Source of the DNA: Archaeoglobales archaeon
GTDB taxonomy: Archaea; Halobacteriota; Archaeoglobi; Archaeoglobales; Archaeoglobaceae
DNA length: 64,000 nucleotides
Reading direction: 5' to 3'
NCBI GenBank assembly: GCA_030055595.1
Contig: JASFYH010000001.1
Location: forward strand, 1-64,000
In this document: positions 26,173 through 35,649 of the stretch, piece by piece
How positions within the stretch are numbered: the stretch's first letter is position 1
Layout of the letters: the number at the start of each line of letters is the position of its first letter
Position numbers and translations under genes: made by a program
Notes under the pieces: model-generated
Database searches by the model: none
What the model was told of the DNA's origin: nothing
Seen by the model: only the letters and a program-made list of their open reading frames with translations

Positions 26173-26901
26173 TTACTCCCGCCGAATTGAAATTCTGACG
26201 TAAAGATAGGCAAGTATGAAGGACGTTAGGAGCATTAAAGTCGTTAAAGCATTCAAACTTGGGCTAACGACACCTCTCGCAGCCTGAGACCAGATCAGCA
26301 GTGGCAGAGTTTGAAATCCCGGTCCTGTGGTGAAGACGGTCTTTACGAAGTTATCCCATGAAAGTGTGAAGGCGATAAGTGATCCCGCTACGATCCCGGG
26401 CATAGCCATGGGAACGGTAACTCTAAAGAAAGTCTGGATCTCGTTTGCTCCGAGCGTTAAAGAAGCCTCTTCCACTAATTTAAGATGAGTCGAGAGCCTT
26501 GCCTTTACGATCACGAACACAAAGGCTATATTGAAGGCTATATGCCCTATGAGCACCGAATAGAAGCCGAGAGGAAATGAAACGATCTTGTAGAATAGGA
26601 GCAATGAAAGAGCTTCAGTGATCTCTGGGATCACGATCGGAGTATAAAAAAGGGATTCAAGCCTCATATTGGTTCTTAGAAAAGCGTAGGCTGCCAATGT
26701 GCCGAAGATCACGGAGAATAAAGTAGCAAGAAGGGCTAAGGAAAGGCTGTTGTAGAATGAATTTATGACCACACGATCTTCGAATAGCTTCGAGAACCAT
26801 TTCGTAGTGAGCTCACCATTGTCCAGAAAAGAGGACGCCACTACGTAGACTATGGGAGCGTATAGAAAAAGGAAGATTAAAAGCACAAAGGCTTTGATCA
26901 T
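26173..26901 (-). CDS. potC: Spermidine/putrescine ABC transporter permease
   Basis: About 242 residues with six membrane helices. It has the ABC permease EAA-type loop EASLTLGANEIQTFFRVTVPMAMPGIVAG. The ATG at 26901 overlaps the potB stop as ATGA; the longer frame to 27021 is not needed. It pairs with PotB in the membrane. Confidence 0.9.
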   Translation of the reverse strand: MIKAFVLLIFLFLYAPIVYVVASSFLDNGELTTKWFSKLFEDRVVINSFYNSLSLALLATLFSVIFGTLAAYAFLRTNMRLESLFYTPIVIPEITEALSLLLFYKIVSFPLGFYSVLIGHIAFNIAFVFVIVKARLSTHLKLVEEASLTLGANEIQTFFRVTVPMAMPGIVAGSLIAFTLSWDNFVKTVFTTGPGFQTLPLLIWSQAARGVVSPSLNALTTLMLLTSFILAYLYVRISIRRE

Positions 26902-27644
26902 AGCTCTATCCTCCCCGATCTCCGTATGTAGAGTATTATTGCGATCAGCACTATGGCTATGTAGAGCATTGAAAGCGCTGAACCCTTCCACCAGTTGTGA
27001 TATCTTAAAAACAGATCCCAAGTAACGGTTCCGATCGTTGCATACGTTCCGCCAAGCATCACGGGAACCACGAATTCGCCGAGGGCGGGTGTGAAGACAA
27101 GAATAATACCCGCAACAATTCCGGGCTTTGAGAGGGGCAGTGTAACTCTCAAGAACGTCTCTGAGGGCTTTGCACCGAGAACATATGAAACTTCGATCTG
27201 CGATTTGCTCAAACGCTCAAGAGAGGCGTAAAGAGGAAGGATCATGAATGGCAGGTAATCGTAAACCATTCCTAAGACAACCGCGGTAAAGGTAAACATC
27301 AGTCCTAAAGGGTTCAGGAGTGTCATAATTGCATACGTTCGAAGTAGAAAGCTGATCCAGAATGGCAGAATAACGAGAATCAAAAGAAAATTCTTCCACT
27401 TTCCAGCCTTTAGGGCGATGTAATAAGCAACAGGGTAGGCTAAGACGAGACATAAGACTGTGGTGACAACAGCAAGAACGAGCGAATTTATAAAGACTTT
27501 TAGATATAATGAATCGAGGATCTCAAAATAGTATTTTAGAGTGAGGTTCGGGAAATCGAGGCTATAAAGAAGAACTATGAGAAAGGGAATGTAAAAGAAA
27601 ACGAGAAGGTAGATTAAAGAAGGAAAAGCCAGAAGACGTTTCAT
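26898..27644 (-). CDS. potB: Spermidine/putrescine ABC transporter permease
   Basis: A 248-residue protein with six membrane helices and the EAA loop EVSYVLGAKPSETFLRVTLPLSKPGIVAG. The first helix, LAFPSLIYLLVFFYIPFLIVLLYSL, is typical of PotB. It begins by overlapping the potA stop and ends by overlapping the potC start, so the three are translationally coupled. Confidence 0.9.
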   Translation of the reverse strand: MKRLLAFPSLIYLLVFFYIPFLIVLLYSLDFPNLTLKYYFEILDSLYLKVFINSLVLAVVTTVLCLVLAYPVAYYIALKAGKWKNFLLILVILPFWISFLLRTYAIMTLLNPLGLMFTFTAVVLGMVYDYLPFMILPLYASLERLSKSQIEVSYVLGAKPSETFLRVTLPLSKPGIVAGIILVFTPALGEFVVPVMLGGTYATIGTVTWDLFLRYHNWWKGSALSMLYIAIVLIAIILYIRRSGRIEL

Positions 27645-28681
27645 GCCTCGAAAACTATTGCATCATCCGCTCTCCATCCGAGCTCGACCTTCTGATTTTC
27701 CTCAAATCTCAGGTCTGAAGGAGTCAGACATTTAAGGCAGATTCCGTTTATTCTTGCCTTCAGCGAGAGGAAACCACCAAGATAGGCGACCTCTTCAATA
27801 ACCGCATTGTAAACGTTGTCAAGTTCTGAGCAACCGAGCTTTATTTTCTCGGGGCGTATTGCCACAACAACTCTCTTAGCGCCGTTGAGCTTCGAAACTT
27901 TCATGTATCCGATCTCACTCATGAGACCTCCATTGTAAACTTCTGCGGGTATGAAGTTCATCTCTCCGATAAATTCTGCAACGAATTTTGTTGCGGGGGT
28001 CTCGTAGATCTCTGCTGGAGTTCCAATCTGCTCTATGCTCCCTTTGTTTATCACCGCAATCCTGTCAGACATTATAAGAGCCTCGGACTGGTCATGGGTT
28101 ACGTAGATGAAGGTGGTCTTTACAGTCTTCTGGATCCTTTTGAGTTCCGACATCATGTGTTGTCTGAGCTTCAAGTCGAGTGAGCCCAAGGGTTCATCAA
28201 GAAGAAGAACTGAAGGCTCAATAGCCAAAGCTCTTGCAATAGCCACTCTTTGTTGCTGTCCTCCTGAAAGCTGGTTGATCTTTCTTCTTGAATAAGTTTC
28301 GGGATCGAGATTGACGATTTCCAAGCATTCTTTGACTTTTTTCCTTATCTCCCCTTCAGGAACCTTTCTGACTTTCAAGCCATACGCAACGTTCTCAAAA
28401 ACATTTAAATGCGGAAATAGTGCGAGTTCCTGAAAAACCATGCCTACGTTTCTTTTGTATGGTGGAACAAGAGTCACTTCTTCTCCCATCAGCCTAATAG
28501 AACCTTTGTCTGGGAATAGCAAACCCGCAATGAGTCTAAGAATTGTTGTTTTTCCAGAACCGCTTGGACCAAGGATGGAAAAGAACTCTCCTTTGCGGAT
28601 TCTGAGCCGAATATCTCTTACTGCTTCAAAATTGGAGTAACTCTTGGAAACTCCATCGAGCTCGACCGCGAACTCAACCAT
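27641..28681 (-). CDS. potA: Spermidine/putrescine ABC transporter ATPase
   Basis: A 346-residue ABC ATPase. Walker A GPSGSGKTT (38-46), signature LSGGQQQR, Walker B VLLLDEP and the switch His in IYVTHDQ are all present. The C-terminal TOBE-like regulatory domain covers residues about 235-345. It is the first gene of the operon potABCD, read leftward; the 192 nt between it and the DUF362 gene hold no other gene. Confidence 0.92.
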   Translation of the reverse strand: MVEFAVELDGVSKSYSNFEAVRDIRLRIRKGEFFSILGPSGSGKTTILRLIAGLLFPDKGSIRLMGEEVTLVPPYKRNVGMVFQELALFPHLNVFENVAYGLKVRKVPEGEIRKKVKECLEIVNLDPETYSRRKINQLSGGQQQRVAIARALAIEPSVLLLDEPLGSLDLKLRQHMMSELKRIQKTVKTTFIYVTHDQSEALIMSDRIAVINKGSIEQIGTPAEIYETPATKFVAEFIGEMNFIPAEVYNGGLMSEIGYMKVSKLNGAKRVVVAIRPEKIKLGCSELDNVYNAVIEEVAYLGGFLSLKARINGICLKCLTPSDLRFEENQKVELGWRADDAIVFEA

Positions 28682-28873
28682 TGAGATTAGATTAGCCCTT
28701 TAGTTTAAAAAATTTGCGGTTTCGGTTATTTTTCGCACGATTCTATTTTTTACAATTCTTGGCAAATTCAGACTTGATTGCTCTGGTGGAGCTAAATTAA
28801 AGCCATTTCGGATTAAAAAAAGTTGATATCGCCTCATGGTTTCAAATATCTTAAGTAAATATAATATCAAATT

Positions 28874-29959
28874 CTACTCAATTTTAGTAAGTTTATATCT
28901 CTGCTCTCCGAGACCAAGCTCTTCAGCGAACTCCAGCATACTTTCTGGAGCGGTCCACTGCCAGAATCGATTAGTAGCAAGAAAATCACTGGTCGGCTGA
29001 GCATTTAGATATAGATCATAGCTTGCTTTGTCTATGGAGACCATGTCTTTTGACGCGAGAATTCCAATGTCGGAAATAAGCGAGTTGTCGCTGTAAGGAT
29101 GGCAATCACAATGCGGAGTCACATCGAGGATGAAGTTTAAGAAGGACATTTTCTTAGCAACCTTTGAAACTCCTTTTGCGCACTCCACAATCCTGTCGCC
29201 GACTTCTTTGCCTAAAAGCCAGTTGATCTCGACCGCATCTTCTTTGCAAACTTCAGCACAGCCTGTGCATCTTAAACATTTCTCTTCGATGATCCTATAG
29301 TCCTGAATTGCATTTGTGGGGCATATTTTAATACATTTTCCACATTTTGTGCATTTTTCAGCCAAAATTTTTGGATAGCCACTCGCATGCAGATCGAACT
29401 TCGAAGGCTTTGCGACGCATCCAACGCCAACGTTTTTTATGCTACCCCCAATTCCAGACTGCATGTGGAGCTTGAAATGCGTGCAGAAAACAACCGCATC
29501 AGCTTCAGCTATCGCCTTTGCCACAAAGACCTTTTTAAGATATTTTCCGTCAATGGGCACTTCCACAAAGTCCATTCCAAGCAACCCATCCGCAATTATT
29601 ATCGGAGCTTTAAGAGTTTGCTGGGTATAACCATTTTCTTCAGCAATTTCAAGTCTGCCTATTGCGGTGCATCTCGGTCTTATCATCCCTAAGCCAGTTG
29701 TTTCAGTAACGAATGGTCTACCTCCCGCTTCAATCACCTTCTCAACAACCGCTCGAATGTAAACGCTCCTGAGTGTTTTTGTTGTTCCCCGATCACCAAA
29801 ATGGGTTTTAACCGCAACTATGTCTCCTTTTTGAACATCTTCAAGAATTCCGCTTTCGTCAATGAGTTTTTTGAGCTTGCTGACGAGACTTAACTTGGGC
29901 TGATACCACTTTTCAGGCTGAGTGACTATTGCACGAGAATCGACTTGGAAAACCTCCAT
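28874..29959 (-). CDS. DUF362 protein with two 4Fe-4S clusters
   Basis: A 361-residue protein. A DUF362 domain (GDIVAVKTHFGDRGTTKTLR, THFKLHMQSGIGGSIKNVGVG) is interrupted by a ferredoxin insert with CTKCGKCIKICP and CLRCTGCAEVCKEDA. It is cytoplasmic, and a redox or iron-sulfur-related role is likely, but the reaction is unknown. It starts 4 nt after the P-loop gene and is probably co-transcribed with it. Confidence 0.85.
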   Translation of the reverse strand: MEVFQVDSRAIVTQPEKWYQPKLSLVSKLKKLIDESGILEDVQKGDIVAVKTHFGDRGTTKTLRSVYIRAVVEKVIEAGGRPFVTETTGLGMIRPRCTAIGRLEIAEENGYTQQTLKAPIIIADGLLGMDFVEVPIDGKYLKKVFVAKAIAEADAVVFCTHFKLHMQSGIGGSIKNVGVGCVAKPSKFDLHASGYPKILAEKCTKCGKCIKICPTNAIQDYRIIEEKCLRCTGCAEVCKEDAVEINWLLGKEVGDRIVECAKGVSKVAKKMSFLNFILDVTPHCDCHPYSDNSLISDIGILASKDMVSIDKASYDLYLNAQPTSDFLATNRFWQWTAPESMLEFAEELGLGEQRYKLTKIE

Positions 29960-29963
29960 GAAA

Positions 29964-30542
29964 TTAGGAGAGCATTTTTGTTAATATCTCTTTCGCCTTT
30001 TCCATAGAATAGACTTTCTTCTCGAGTTCTGCATCGCTTGATTTCAGAATTTTTAGCCTATCATCTTCAATTTCGACGATATTTGGAAAAACCATCATCA
30101 AACTGATTTCAAATGCTCGATCCTGAGCACCTTTTACCAGTGTGAAAACCGCTTTGGCACGGTCTTTTTCTACCTTGATGATCAGAGTTCTCAGCAGATT
30201 CAAGAGCTTTGGCAAAGGCTGATATACCGCGAGTCCCGAAATGGAATTCAAGATCAGTATGTAATCGCCTTTAATTTTTTCGAGAACTTTCGAAAATGAA
30301 AGGCTAATTTCGTTCAAATTTGTGGGATTTGGAACTATAAAATCCCTCTCATTCACTTTTATCTCACCCATCCCCCAACTAAAAGCATCAATTACCCATG
30401 CACGATCTTTTAATTCTTTTCTAACGTTTCCAATACTATAGGTTGTCGTTACCCAAATAACGTTTTCAAAATCCTCTGCGATCTCTTTTAGGATCCTACA
30501 TTTACCCACTCCGGGGTATCCAGAAAAAAGAATGTATGCCAT
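29964..30542 (-). CDS. P-loop ATPase-like protein with variant Walker A
   Basis: A 192-residue RecA/KaiC-like protein. Walker A is GYPGVGKC (8-15), where Cys stands in place of the usual Ser/Thr that coordinates Mg. A Walker-B-like strand, DYILILNSISG, follows, as do later strands (AKAVFTLVKGAQ). The N-terminus MAYILFSGYPGVGK begins directly at the P-loop. Whether it binds or hydrolyses nucleotide is open. It shares a divergent promoter region with the phosphoesterase gene and precedes the DUF362 gene. Confidence 0.6.
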   Translation of the reverse strand: MAYILFSGYPGVGKCRILKEIAEDFENVIWVTTTYSIGNVRKELKDRAWVIDAFSWGMGEIKVNERDFIVPNPTNLNEISLSFSKVLEKIKGDYILILNSISGLAVYQPLPKLLNLLRTLIIKVEKDRAKAVFTLVKGAQDRAFEISLMMVFPNIVEIEDDRLKILKSSDAELEKKVYSMEKAKEILTKMLS

Positions 30543-30594
30543 TCAGTGTATACATCTCACGAAAGAAATTTAAATATTTCTATCGAAAGATCAG

Positions 30595-31257
30595 GTGTTT
30601 AAACTAACTCCAGAAAAGGCTCTAATTGCCGAAGAGTTGGCGGTCATAGCAGACCTTCATTTAGGAATAGAAAATGCGATGCAGAACGTAGGAGTTGCAA
30701 TTCCAAGGATGCAGATCGTCGATGTGATCAGGAGAGTCAACGAGATCGTCAACAAGTATGAGATAGAGAGGCTTATAATAGCGGGTGATCTAAAACACGA
30801 TTTTGCTGGGAATTTGCCGTATGAGTGGGACGACGTCAGAGGATTTTTGGATTCAATCGATGTAGAGGTTTCTGTTATTAGGGGAAATCACGACAATTTT
30901 CTCTCTAAGATCCTTTCAGAATACTCAATTGAGCTCAAGGAATACGAGCAATTTGGAGACTACTACATAGTCCACGGACACAAAGATCTTGGGTTTGAAA
31001 ACCTAATAATGGGTCATGAGCATCCAGCGGTAAAATTTAGGCACGGAGGGGCGATTTATTCTTATCCGTGTTTTTTAATTGTAGATAAAACGAAATTTGT
31101 CCTTCCGGCGTTCTCTTCACTTGTTTCTGGGAGCGACGTTCTTCAAGGAGAGTTTTTATCTCCGATCCTGAAAGATGCAAAAAAGATCGAAGTTTATGCG
31201 GTAGAAGACGAGGTTGTTTACTTAGGGGATCTTGAGACCCTTCGAAAGATACTCTAA
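30595..31257 (+). CDS. ICC-like metallophosphoesterase (COG1407)
   Basis: A 220-residue calcineurin-like phosphoesterase. The metal motifs DLHLG, GDLKHD, RGNHDN and GHEHP are in the usual order, and a further IVHGHK lies between the last two. The GTG start at 30595 is supported by an AAATTTAAATA box about 25 nt upstream, giving a leaderless message. Substrate unknown; DNA-repair roles are proposed for relatives. Its 3' end overlaps the convergent purD by 36 nt. Confidence 0.85.
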   Translation: MFKLTPEKALIAEELAVIADLHLGIENAMQNVGVAIPRMQIVDVIRRVNEIVNKYEIERLIIAGDLKHDFAGNLPYEWDDVRGFLDSIDVEVSVIRGNHDNFLSKILSEYSIELKEYEQFGDYYIVHGHKDLGFENLIMGHEHPAVKFRHGGAIYSYPCFLIVDKTKFVLPAFSSLVSGSDVLQGEFLSPILKDAKKIEVYAVEDEVVYLGDLETLRKIL

Positions 31258-32631
31258 ACCAATTGAATTCCTGAATCTCATTCCCGGGAATTTTATCTCT
31301 TTTAAAGCAGAATAAGCATTTTCTCTTGCCTCTAAAAGACCATTCCCCCTGCCAACGACTGTCAGAACCCTGCCACCCGTAGTCACAAAGCTTCCGTCAG
31401 CTCTGGCAATTCCATTTGCGTAAATTTCAGCAATTCTTCGAGCCTCATTAATCCCCTCGATCCGCTGGCTCGTGTAGTGATCTGCGGGATATCCCGGCTT
31501 TAGTCCTTCTCTTCCTCTCAGAGCTCCGCTTACCGCACATACCGCGCAGCAGAACTCTTTACTGAACTCCACTTCGAAATCGCCCAGTTCTTTGTTAATA
31601 ACCGCCATAGAGAGTTCTAAAAGTTCACTTTTCAATCTTGGAAGCTTTGCCTGTGCACCGGGATCGCATTCCCGAACGTTGATCTCCAAAACCTTGGGCT
31701 CACCATTCACGAGCATTATAACAGGGTAAAGGATCCCTCTGAAACCCGAGTGTTTGACGATAGGCTTTACGACTTCATTCATTATTCTCTCTTCAATCTC
31801 CTCACTTACCTCTGGATGGGGACTAATTGCTCCCATTCCGCCAGTATTTGGGTTGAGAAGAAGACCGCTCTTGAAAAGCTTCTCGATCTCTTCTCTTTTG
31901 TAAAATTTTTTTCTTAAACCTATGTAGAAATCCCTGAGTCCTTCAAAGTCGTCATCGTCAAAAGCTCTTTTGTAGTCCTTGGCATGTCCAAAAGGTAAGG
32001 CTCTCTTTCCGTCGCAGATCGCAGTAAAGGCTATTTCGATGCCTTCAAGTTTTTCCTCTATTACGATCTTGTCTCCCGCAGAACCGAATTTTCTCTCAAC
32101 CATGATCTCGTCAACCGCTCTTATTGCTTCTTCAATGGAATCGCAGACGTAAACACCCTTCCCAGCAGCAAGTCCGTCTGCTTTCACTACGATCTTTCCA
32201 GAAGAATTCTTTATAAACTCCTTAGCCTCCTCAGGATCTTCAAAGTTCTTATATTTCGGGATTGGCACACCTATTCTCTTCATGAAGTCTTTAGCCCAAC
32301 ATTTGCTTGCCTCAAGTATTGTTTGTTCTTTCCTTGGACCAATAGCCATCAATCCCTCCTCTTCAAGCCTATCAACAATTCCAAGGCTCAATGGTTCCTC
32401 TGGACCTATGAAAACAAGATCTGCATTTTGTTTTGCAAATTTTACTATGTTTTCAAGATCCCTGATCGAGCCTATTGGTTTTCCATCAATTTTGGCTATT
32501 TCGCATTTATCGAAAAATTCGCTTCCAGCATTTCCGGGAGCTACAAAAACCTTCTTAACTCTGTTACTTCGAGAAAATGCGTGAGCAATTGCGTTTCCTC
32601 TACCACCCGCATCGACAACAAGCACATTCAC
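31222..32631 (-). CDS. purD: Phosphoribosylamine-glycine ligase
   Basis: About 469 residues of GAR synthetase. The N-terminus VNVLVVDAGGRGNAIAHAF, KDFMKRIGVPIPKY, VVKADGLAAGKGVYV and GMGAISPHPEV are PurD signatures of an ATP-grasp ligase in purine synthesis. I favour the GTG at 32631: it aligns with the family start, and a TTAATATATCG box at about 32650-32660 puts transcription there. An ATG three codons upstream (32640) is the alternative. It overlaps the convergent phosphoesterase gene by 36 nt. Confidence 0.93.
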   Translation of the reverse strand: MNVLVVDAGGRGNAIAHAFSRSNRVKKVFVAPGNAGSEFFDKCEIAKIDGKPIGSIRDLENIVKFAKQNADLVFIGPEEPLSLGIVDRLEEEGLMAIGPRKEQTILEASKCWAKDFMKRIGVPIPKYKNFEDPEEAKEFIKNSSGKIVVKADGLAAGKGVYVCDSIEEAIRAVDEIMVERKFGSAGDKIVIEEKLEGIEIAFTAICDGKRALPFGHAKDYKRAFDDDDFEGLRDFYIGLRKKFYKREEIEKLFKSGLLLNPNTGGMGAISPHPEVSEEIEERIMNEVVKPIVKHSGFRGILYPVIMLVNGEPKVLEINVRECDPGAQAKLPRLKSELLELSMAVINKELGDFEVEFSKEFCCAVCAVSGALRGREGLKPGYPADHYTSQRIEGINEARRIAEIYANGIARADGSFVTTGGRVLTVVGRGNGLLEARENAYSALKEIKFPGMRFRNSIGLEYLSKGLKIP

Positions 32632-32721
32632 ACACAACATAGCCAAAGGCGATATATTAATTTGAAGGCTAAGCGTTAGTCACAGCAAAAAATAAAAATT
32701 AAGCGGTATATGTTATAAGGG

Positions 32722-33135
32722 GTGGTGAAGATCTTCTGGGAGATCGTTCTCTCCTTTATAGGAGTTATTGCAGGATTTTTTGTTGCCGAATTTGTGCTCG
32801 AGAAAATAGGATTGGGAATTAGAACCCAAAAGGCAAAGATAGGTATAAATGAACTCCCCGAATACCTAAATCGCAAATTTTTGGTGAATTGTGCAATTTT
32901 GATTGGGGATAAAAAGAGATTTTCCAGTCTGGAGGATAAAGAGATCGAAGAAATGAAAAAAATGGTTGAAGAAATGAAATGTAAAGAGATAGCGATTTTT
33001 AAGGAAGATAATTGTAGACTTGCCATTAAAAAAGAAAAAGTGCTCGTTTGCGTAAGTGGGAAATTGATCTCGATGAAAGAAATAGGCGAGATCTCTGAAA
33101 CTGTTCATAGAGCATTGAGAGGTGTTGGAGAATGA
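32722..33135 (+). CDS. Membrane-anchored protein, possible Roadblock/LC7-like domain
   Basis: A 137-residue protein. A hydrophobic helix spans about 5-27. It is followed by about 85 residues with the alternating strand-helix order of Roadblock/LC7 domains (CAILIGDKKRFSSL, a helix EIEEMKKMVEEMK, then EIAIFKEDNCRLAIKKEKVLVCV). That match is a visual impression only. The GTG start has a TATA-like AATAAAAATT about 25 nt upstream. It is the first gene of a three-gene run ending in a GPN-like GTPase, each overlapping the next. Confidence 0.5.
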   Translation: MVKIFWEIVLSFIGVIAGFFVAEFVLEKIGLGIRTQKAKIGINELPEYLNRKFLVNCAILIGDKKRFSSLEDKEIEEMKKMVEEMKCKEIAIFKEDNCRLAIKKEKVLVCVSGKLISMKEIGEISETVHRALRGVGE

Positions 33136-33824
33136 TCCTTCTGGTTATCGCCCTCCTTTCAGCTTTTTCAGTCCCTCAGGGAGAGACTTTTAATCTCACG
33201 ATCTCTGAGCAGAGTTATGTAGAATTAGATCCTTGTATGTTCTTTGAGATCGATCTTAAGAGTTCTGGGAATTATTCTCAGGGAGAATATAGGGTAATCG
33301 TAAGTTATGTTTGTGAAGTGGGTAAAAAGGAGATCTTGGTTCGTTCCGGGGCTTCTGAGGAGCGGATCTTAATAGATGTAGAAAAAGGAGAGGAAGTGAA
33401 TAAACGGCTCGTCGAAATTCAAAAAGAGGTTATTTCTTTAAGAAAGAATGTTGAGGAACTAAACTCGAGAAGGGATTATCTCCAAAGCCTTGTAGCAGTT
33501 TTAAACGACATAAATGTTCAGCTATACGATAAGCAAAAGGATCTTGCAGAGAAGAACAGCTTGCTAGCATCTGAGTTAGAAAGATACAAGTCAGATCTCG
33601 GAAATTGCTCGAGAAACGTCACAGGCTTAGAAAAGAAAATAGAAAACATGCAAACTTTAATAGACTCGTCTAAAATTGAGCTGGATCACTGCAACTCGGA
33701 ATTGACTTCTTTAAAAAACTTTCTGACTAATTCTTCATTTTACTTGGATCTCTTCAAGAACTTAACGATCCTCGCATTGGCTTTCATTGTCGGTATCTTT
33801 TTGGCAATGTTAAGGAGATACTGA
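33132..33824 (+). CDS. Exported coiled-coil protein with C-terminal membrane helix
   Basis: A 230-residue protein with an N-terminal signal (ILLVIALLSAFSVPQG) and an outward beta-rich domain (about 20-85). A long coiled coil (about 95-200) is rich in Glu, Lys, Leu and Ser, with several N-glycosylation-type NxS/T sites. One membrane helix lies near the end (NLTILALAFIVGIFLAML) with a basic RRY tail inside. The family is not recognised. It overlaps the preceding gene, and its stop overlaps the GTPase ATG by one base. Confidence 0.6.
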   Translation: MILLVIALLSAFSVPQGETFNLTISEQSYVELDPCMFFEIDLKSSGNYSQGEYRVIVSYVCEVGKKEILVRSGASEERILIDVEKGEEVNKRLVEIQKEVISLRKNVEELNSRRDYLQSLVAVLNDINVQLYDKQKDLAEKNSLLASELERYKSDLGNCSRNVTGLEKKIENMQTLIDSSKIELDHCNSELTSLKNFLTNSSFYLDLFKNLTILALAFIVGIFLAMLRRY

Positions 33825-34525
33825 TGAAATTAGTCGTTCTTGGACCCGCTGGGAGCGGAAAGAGCACATTCGTTAAGGAATTCTCCATTTTTTTAAGAGA
33901 AAAGGAGTATGAGGTTAAATGTGTAAATCTCGATCCAGCAAGCAAGCCAATTTATGTTGCTGACGTGGATATAAGGGACTACGTTAGGACTGAAGAGATC
34001 ATGCTTGAGTATGGACTTGGTATAAATGGGGCGATGCTAAGATCGGTCGATTTAATGTTGGAATACGTAGACGAGGTGATATTAGACGCTGACTATGTTT
34101 TGTATGACACCCCGGGTCAGATGGAGCTCTTCATTTATTCTGAGAGTGGAATAGAACTCATTAGAAAGCTTATGAATGTGCAAACATGCGGAATTTTTTT
34201 AATTGACGCAACAATGGTTAAAACACCAGAAAATCTCGCTTCAGGGATTTTGCAAAACGTTATTGTAATGCTTCGCCTTGGCTTGCCAACAATAACTGCA
34301 ATTACTAAGTCCGATCTTTTCGATATAGAGCTAAAAAAACTTCTTGCAGAAATTAGATTTGAAAAAGGGCTATTGTCTGAAATAATGGAAAAATTAATTC
34401 CACTCGTCGAATACACAAGCTTAAGATTTCGAACAATAAAGATCTCGAGTGTTAAAAAATCTGGATTTCAAGAGCTTCTTTCTGCCCTGCGCGAACTTCT
34501 GTGTGCTTGTGGAGATCTAAGTTAA
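33824..34525 (+). CDS. GPN-loop-type GTPase with altered GIN motif
   Basis: A 233-residue P-loop GTPase of the GPN/XAB1 family. Walker [11 protein letters not shown] (7-16), NLDPASKP and the DTPGQMELF switch are seen, followed by TKSDLF as the base-recognition motif. The diagnostic Gly-Pro-Asn reads Gly-Ile-Asn here (G66-I67-N68 in GLGINGAML). Archaeal family members dimerise through this loop. The AAGGAG ribosome site sits just before the ATG. It closes a three-gene run with two membrane-bound proteins and converges with rpl11 (4-nt overlap). Confidence 0.8.
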   Translation: MKLVVLGPAGSGKSTFVKEFSIFLREKEYEVKCVNLDPASKPIYVADVDIRDYVRTEEIMLEYGLGINGAMLRSVDLMLEYVDEVILDADYVLYDTPGQMELFIYSESGIELIRKLMNVQTCGIFLIDATMVKTPENLASGILQNVIVMLRLGLPTITAITKSDLFDIELKKLLAEIRFEKGLLSEIMEKLIPLVEYTSLRFRTIKISSVKKSGFQELLSALRELLCACGDLS

Positions 34526-34992
34526 TCTTCAGGGATCTCTATTTTTCCTTCATCGATCTCTCTGAGCACATCTTTCGGATTTTTGCCATCTACAGTGATC
34601 CCCATTGAAACACACGTTCCAAGAGCCTCTCTAACAACCCCCTTGAGTGTGTATGACAGAGAGCTTGCTTTTTTCACTTTTGCAATCTTTATGAGCTGTT
34701 CAAGCTTTAGGTTCCCAACGAAATCTTTTCCCGGGTTTGCAGAGCCTTTTTCAAGCTTTAACTCCCTTTTTATCAGTGCTGAAACTGGCGGAATGCCAAC
34801 TTCGATCTCAAAGCTCCTGTCATCCTTGACTATGATCTTCACTGGAACATTTAAGCCCGAATAGTCCTTCGTAGCCTCGTTGATCCGATCTACTACTTGT
34901 TTAACGTTCAATCCTAAGGGTCCTATAACTGGCCCTAAAGGGGGCCCGGGAGTTGCCTGTCCACCAGTTACGAGAACTTCAACCACCTGCAT
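34522..34992 (-). CDS. rpl11: Ribosomal protein L11 (uL11)
   Basis: A 156-residue archaeal L11. The N-terminus [20 protein letters not shown] and the [21 protein letters not shown] helix bind the GTPase-associated region of 23S rRNA, and the C-terminal domain has [21 protein letters not shown] site inside the nusG end lies just before its ATG. It is last in ftsZ-secE-nusG-rpl11. Confidence 0.97.
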   Translation of the reverse strand: MQVVEVLVTGGQATPGPPLGPVIGPLGLNVKQVVDRINEATKDYSGLNVPVKIIVKDDRSFEIEVGIPPVSALIKRELKLEKGSANPGKDFVGNLKLEQLIKIAKVKKASSLSYTLKGVVREALGTCVSMGITVDGKNPKDVLREIDEGKIEIPED

Positions 34993-34994
34993 AC

Positions 34995-35441
34995 TTACCC
35001 CTCCTTTCTATCGACGATCCTAACATTTTCCGCCTTTACCGTTACAGGGATCGGGACAACCGCCTCGAGCAGTTCGATCGTAATCTCATTCTTAGCCCGA
35101 TCTACTCTTTTAACTATGCCTTTTTCACCTTTAAAGGGTCCAGCAGAGACTTCAACCATAAATCCTTCCTTAATCTGCTCTACCGCCTTCTTTGGCGTTA
35201 GATAGTGGTGTATGTCTACAAGGCTGATCTCTTTCTTAACTATACCCCTAACATGCTGGACTCCACGTGTAGCCATTATCGCATCCTCAATGCCTTCTGA
35301 TTCCAATATAACGTAACCTTTAAGCTCTTTTGGAGCTAAAATAGAGTAAACTTTAAGATTGTTCTTCTTTACACTCATTTCGATCATGTTTGCGACGATC
35401 TTTTCCTGATTTGCAGTCGTTTTAATTGCGATGAACTTCAT
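34995..35441 (-). CDS. nusG: Transcription elongation factor NusG/Spt5
   Basis: A 148-residue factor with an NGN domain ([18 protein letters not shown], then [20 protein letters not shown]) and a C-terminal KOW domain ([19 protein letters not shown]). It clamps RNA polymerase for processivity. The ATG overlaps the secE stop (ATGA). Confidence 0.96.
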   Translation of the reverse strand: MKFIAIKTTANQEKIVANMIEMSVKKNNLKVYSILAPKELKGYVILESEGIEDAIMATRGVQHVRGIVKKEISLVDIHHYLTPKKAVEQIKEGFMVEVSAGPFKGEKGIVKRVDRAKNEITIELLEAVVPIPVTVKAENVRIVDRKEG

Positions 35442-35617
35442 TTAAATGCACCTGGTAGCACCTCCATCAGCAAATATACTACGAATCCAACGAAGCCTAT
35501 TATGAACATCACTGCTAATGCTACCTTTGCGGTTGTGGAAAACTCCTCCCAACTCGGCTTCTTTGCCATTTTTAGCACGTTATAGTATTCACTGAGCTTT
35601 TCATCTATCTTTGGCAT
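35438..35617 (-). CDS. secE: Protein translocase subunit SecE (Sec61 gamma)
   Basis: A 59-residue protein, ATG at 35617 and TGA at 35438-35440, overlapping nusG by 4 nt. It has the amphipathic N-terminal helix (DEKLSEYYNVLKMAKKPSW, the conserved KPSW-type turn) and one C-terminal membrane helix (VALAVMFIIGFVGFVVYLLM). It stabilises the SecY channel. The secE-nusG-rpl11 order is conserved in archaea. Confidence 0.9.
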   Translation of the reverse strand: MPKIDEKLSEYYNVLKMAKKPSWEEFSTTAKVALAVMFIIGFVGFVVYLLMEVLPGAFK

Positions 35618-35649
35618 ACCTTCAAGCTTACCCAGTGGGTTATTAAATT

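Noticed and set aside
28840-29020. Plus-strand frame starting near 28838 over the DUF362 3' end
   Set aside because: About 59 codons, antisense to a well-supported gene, no start context.
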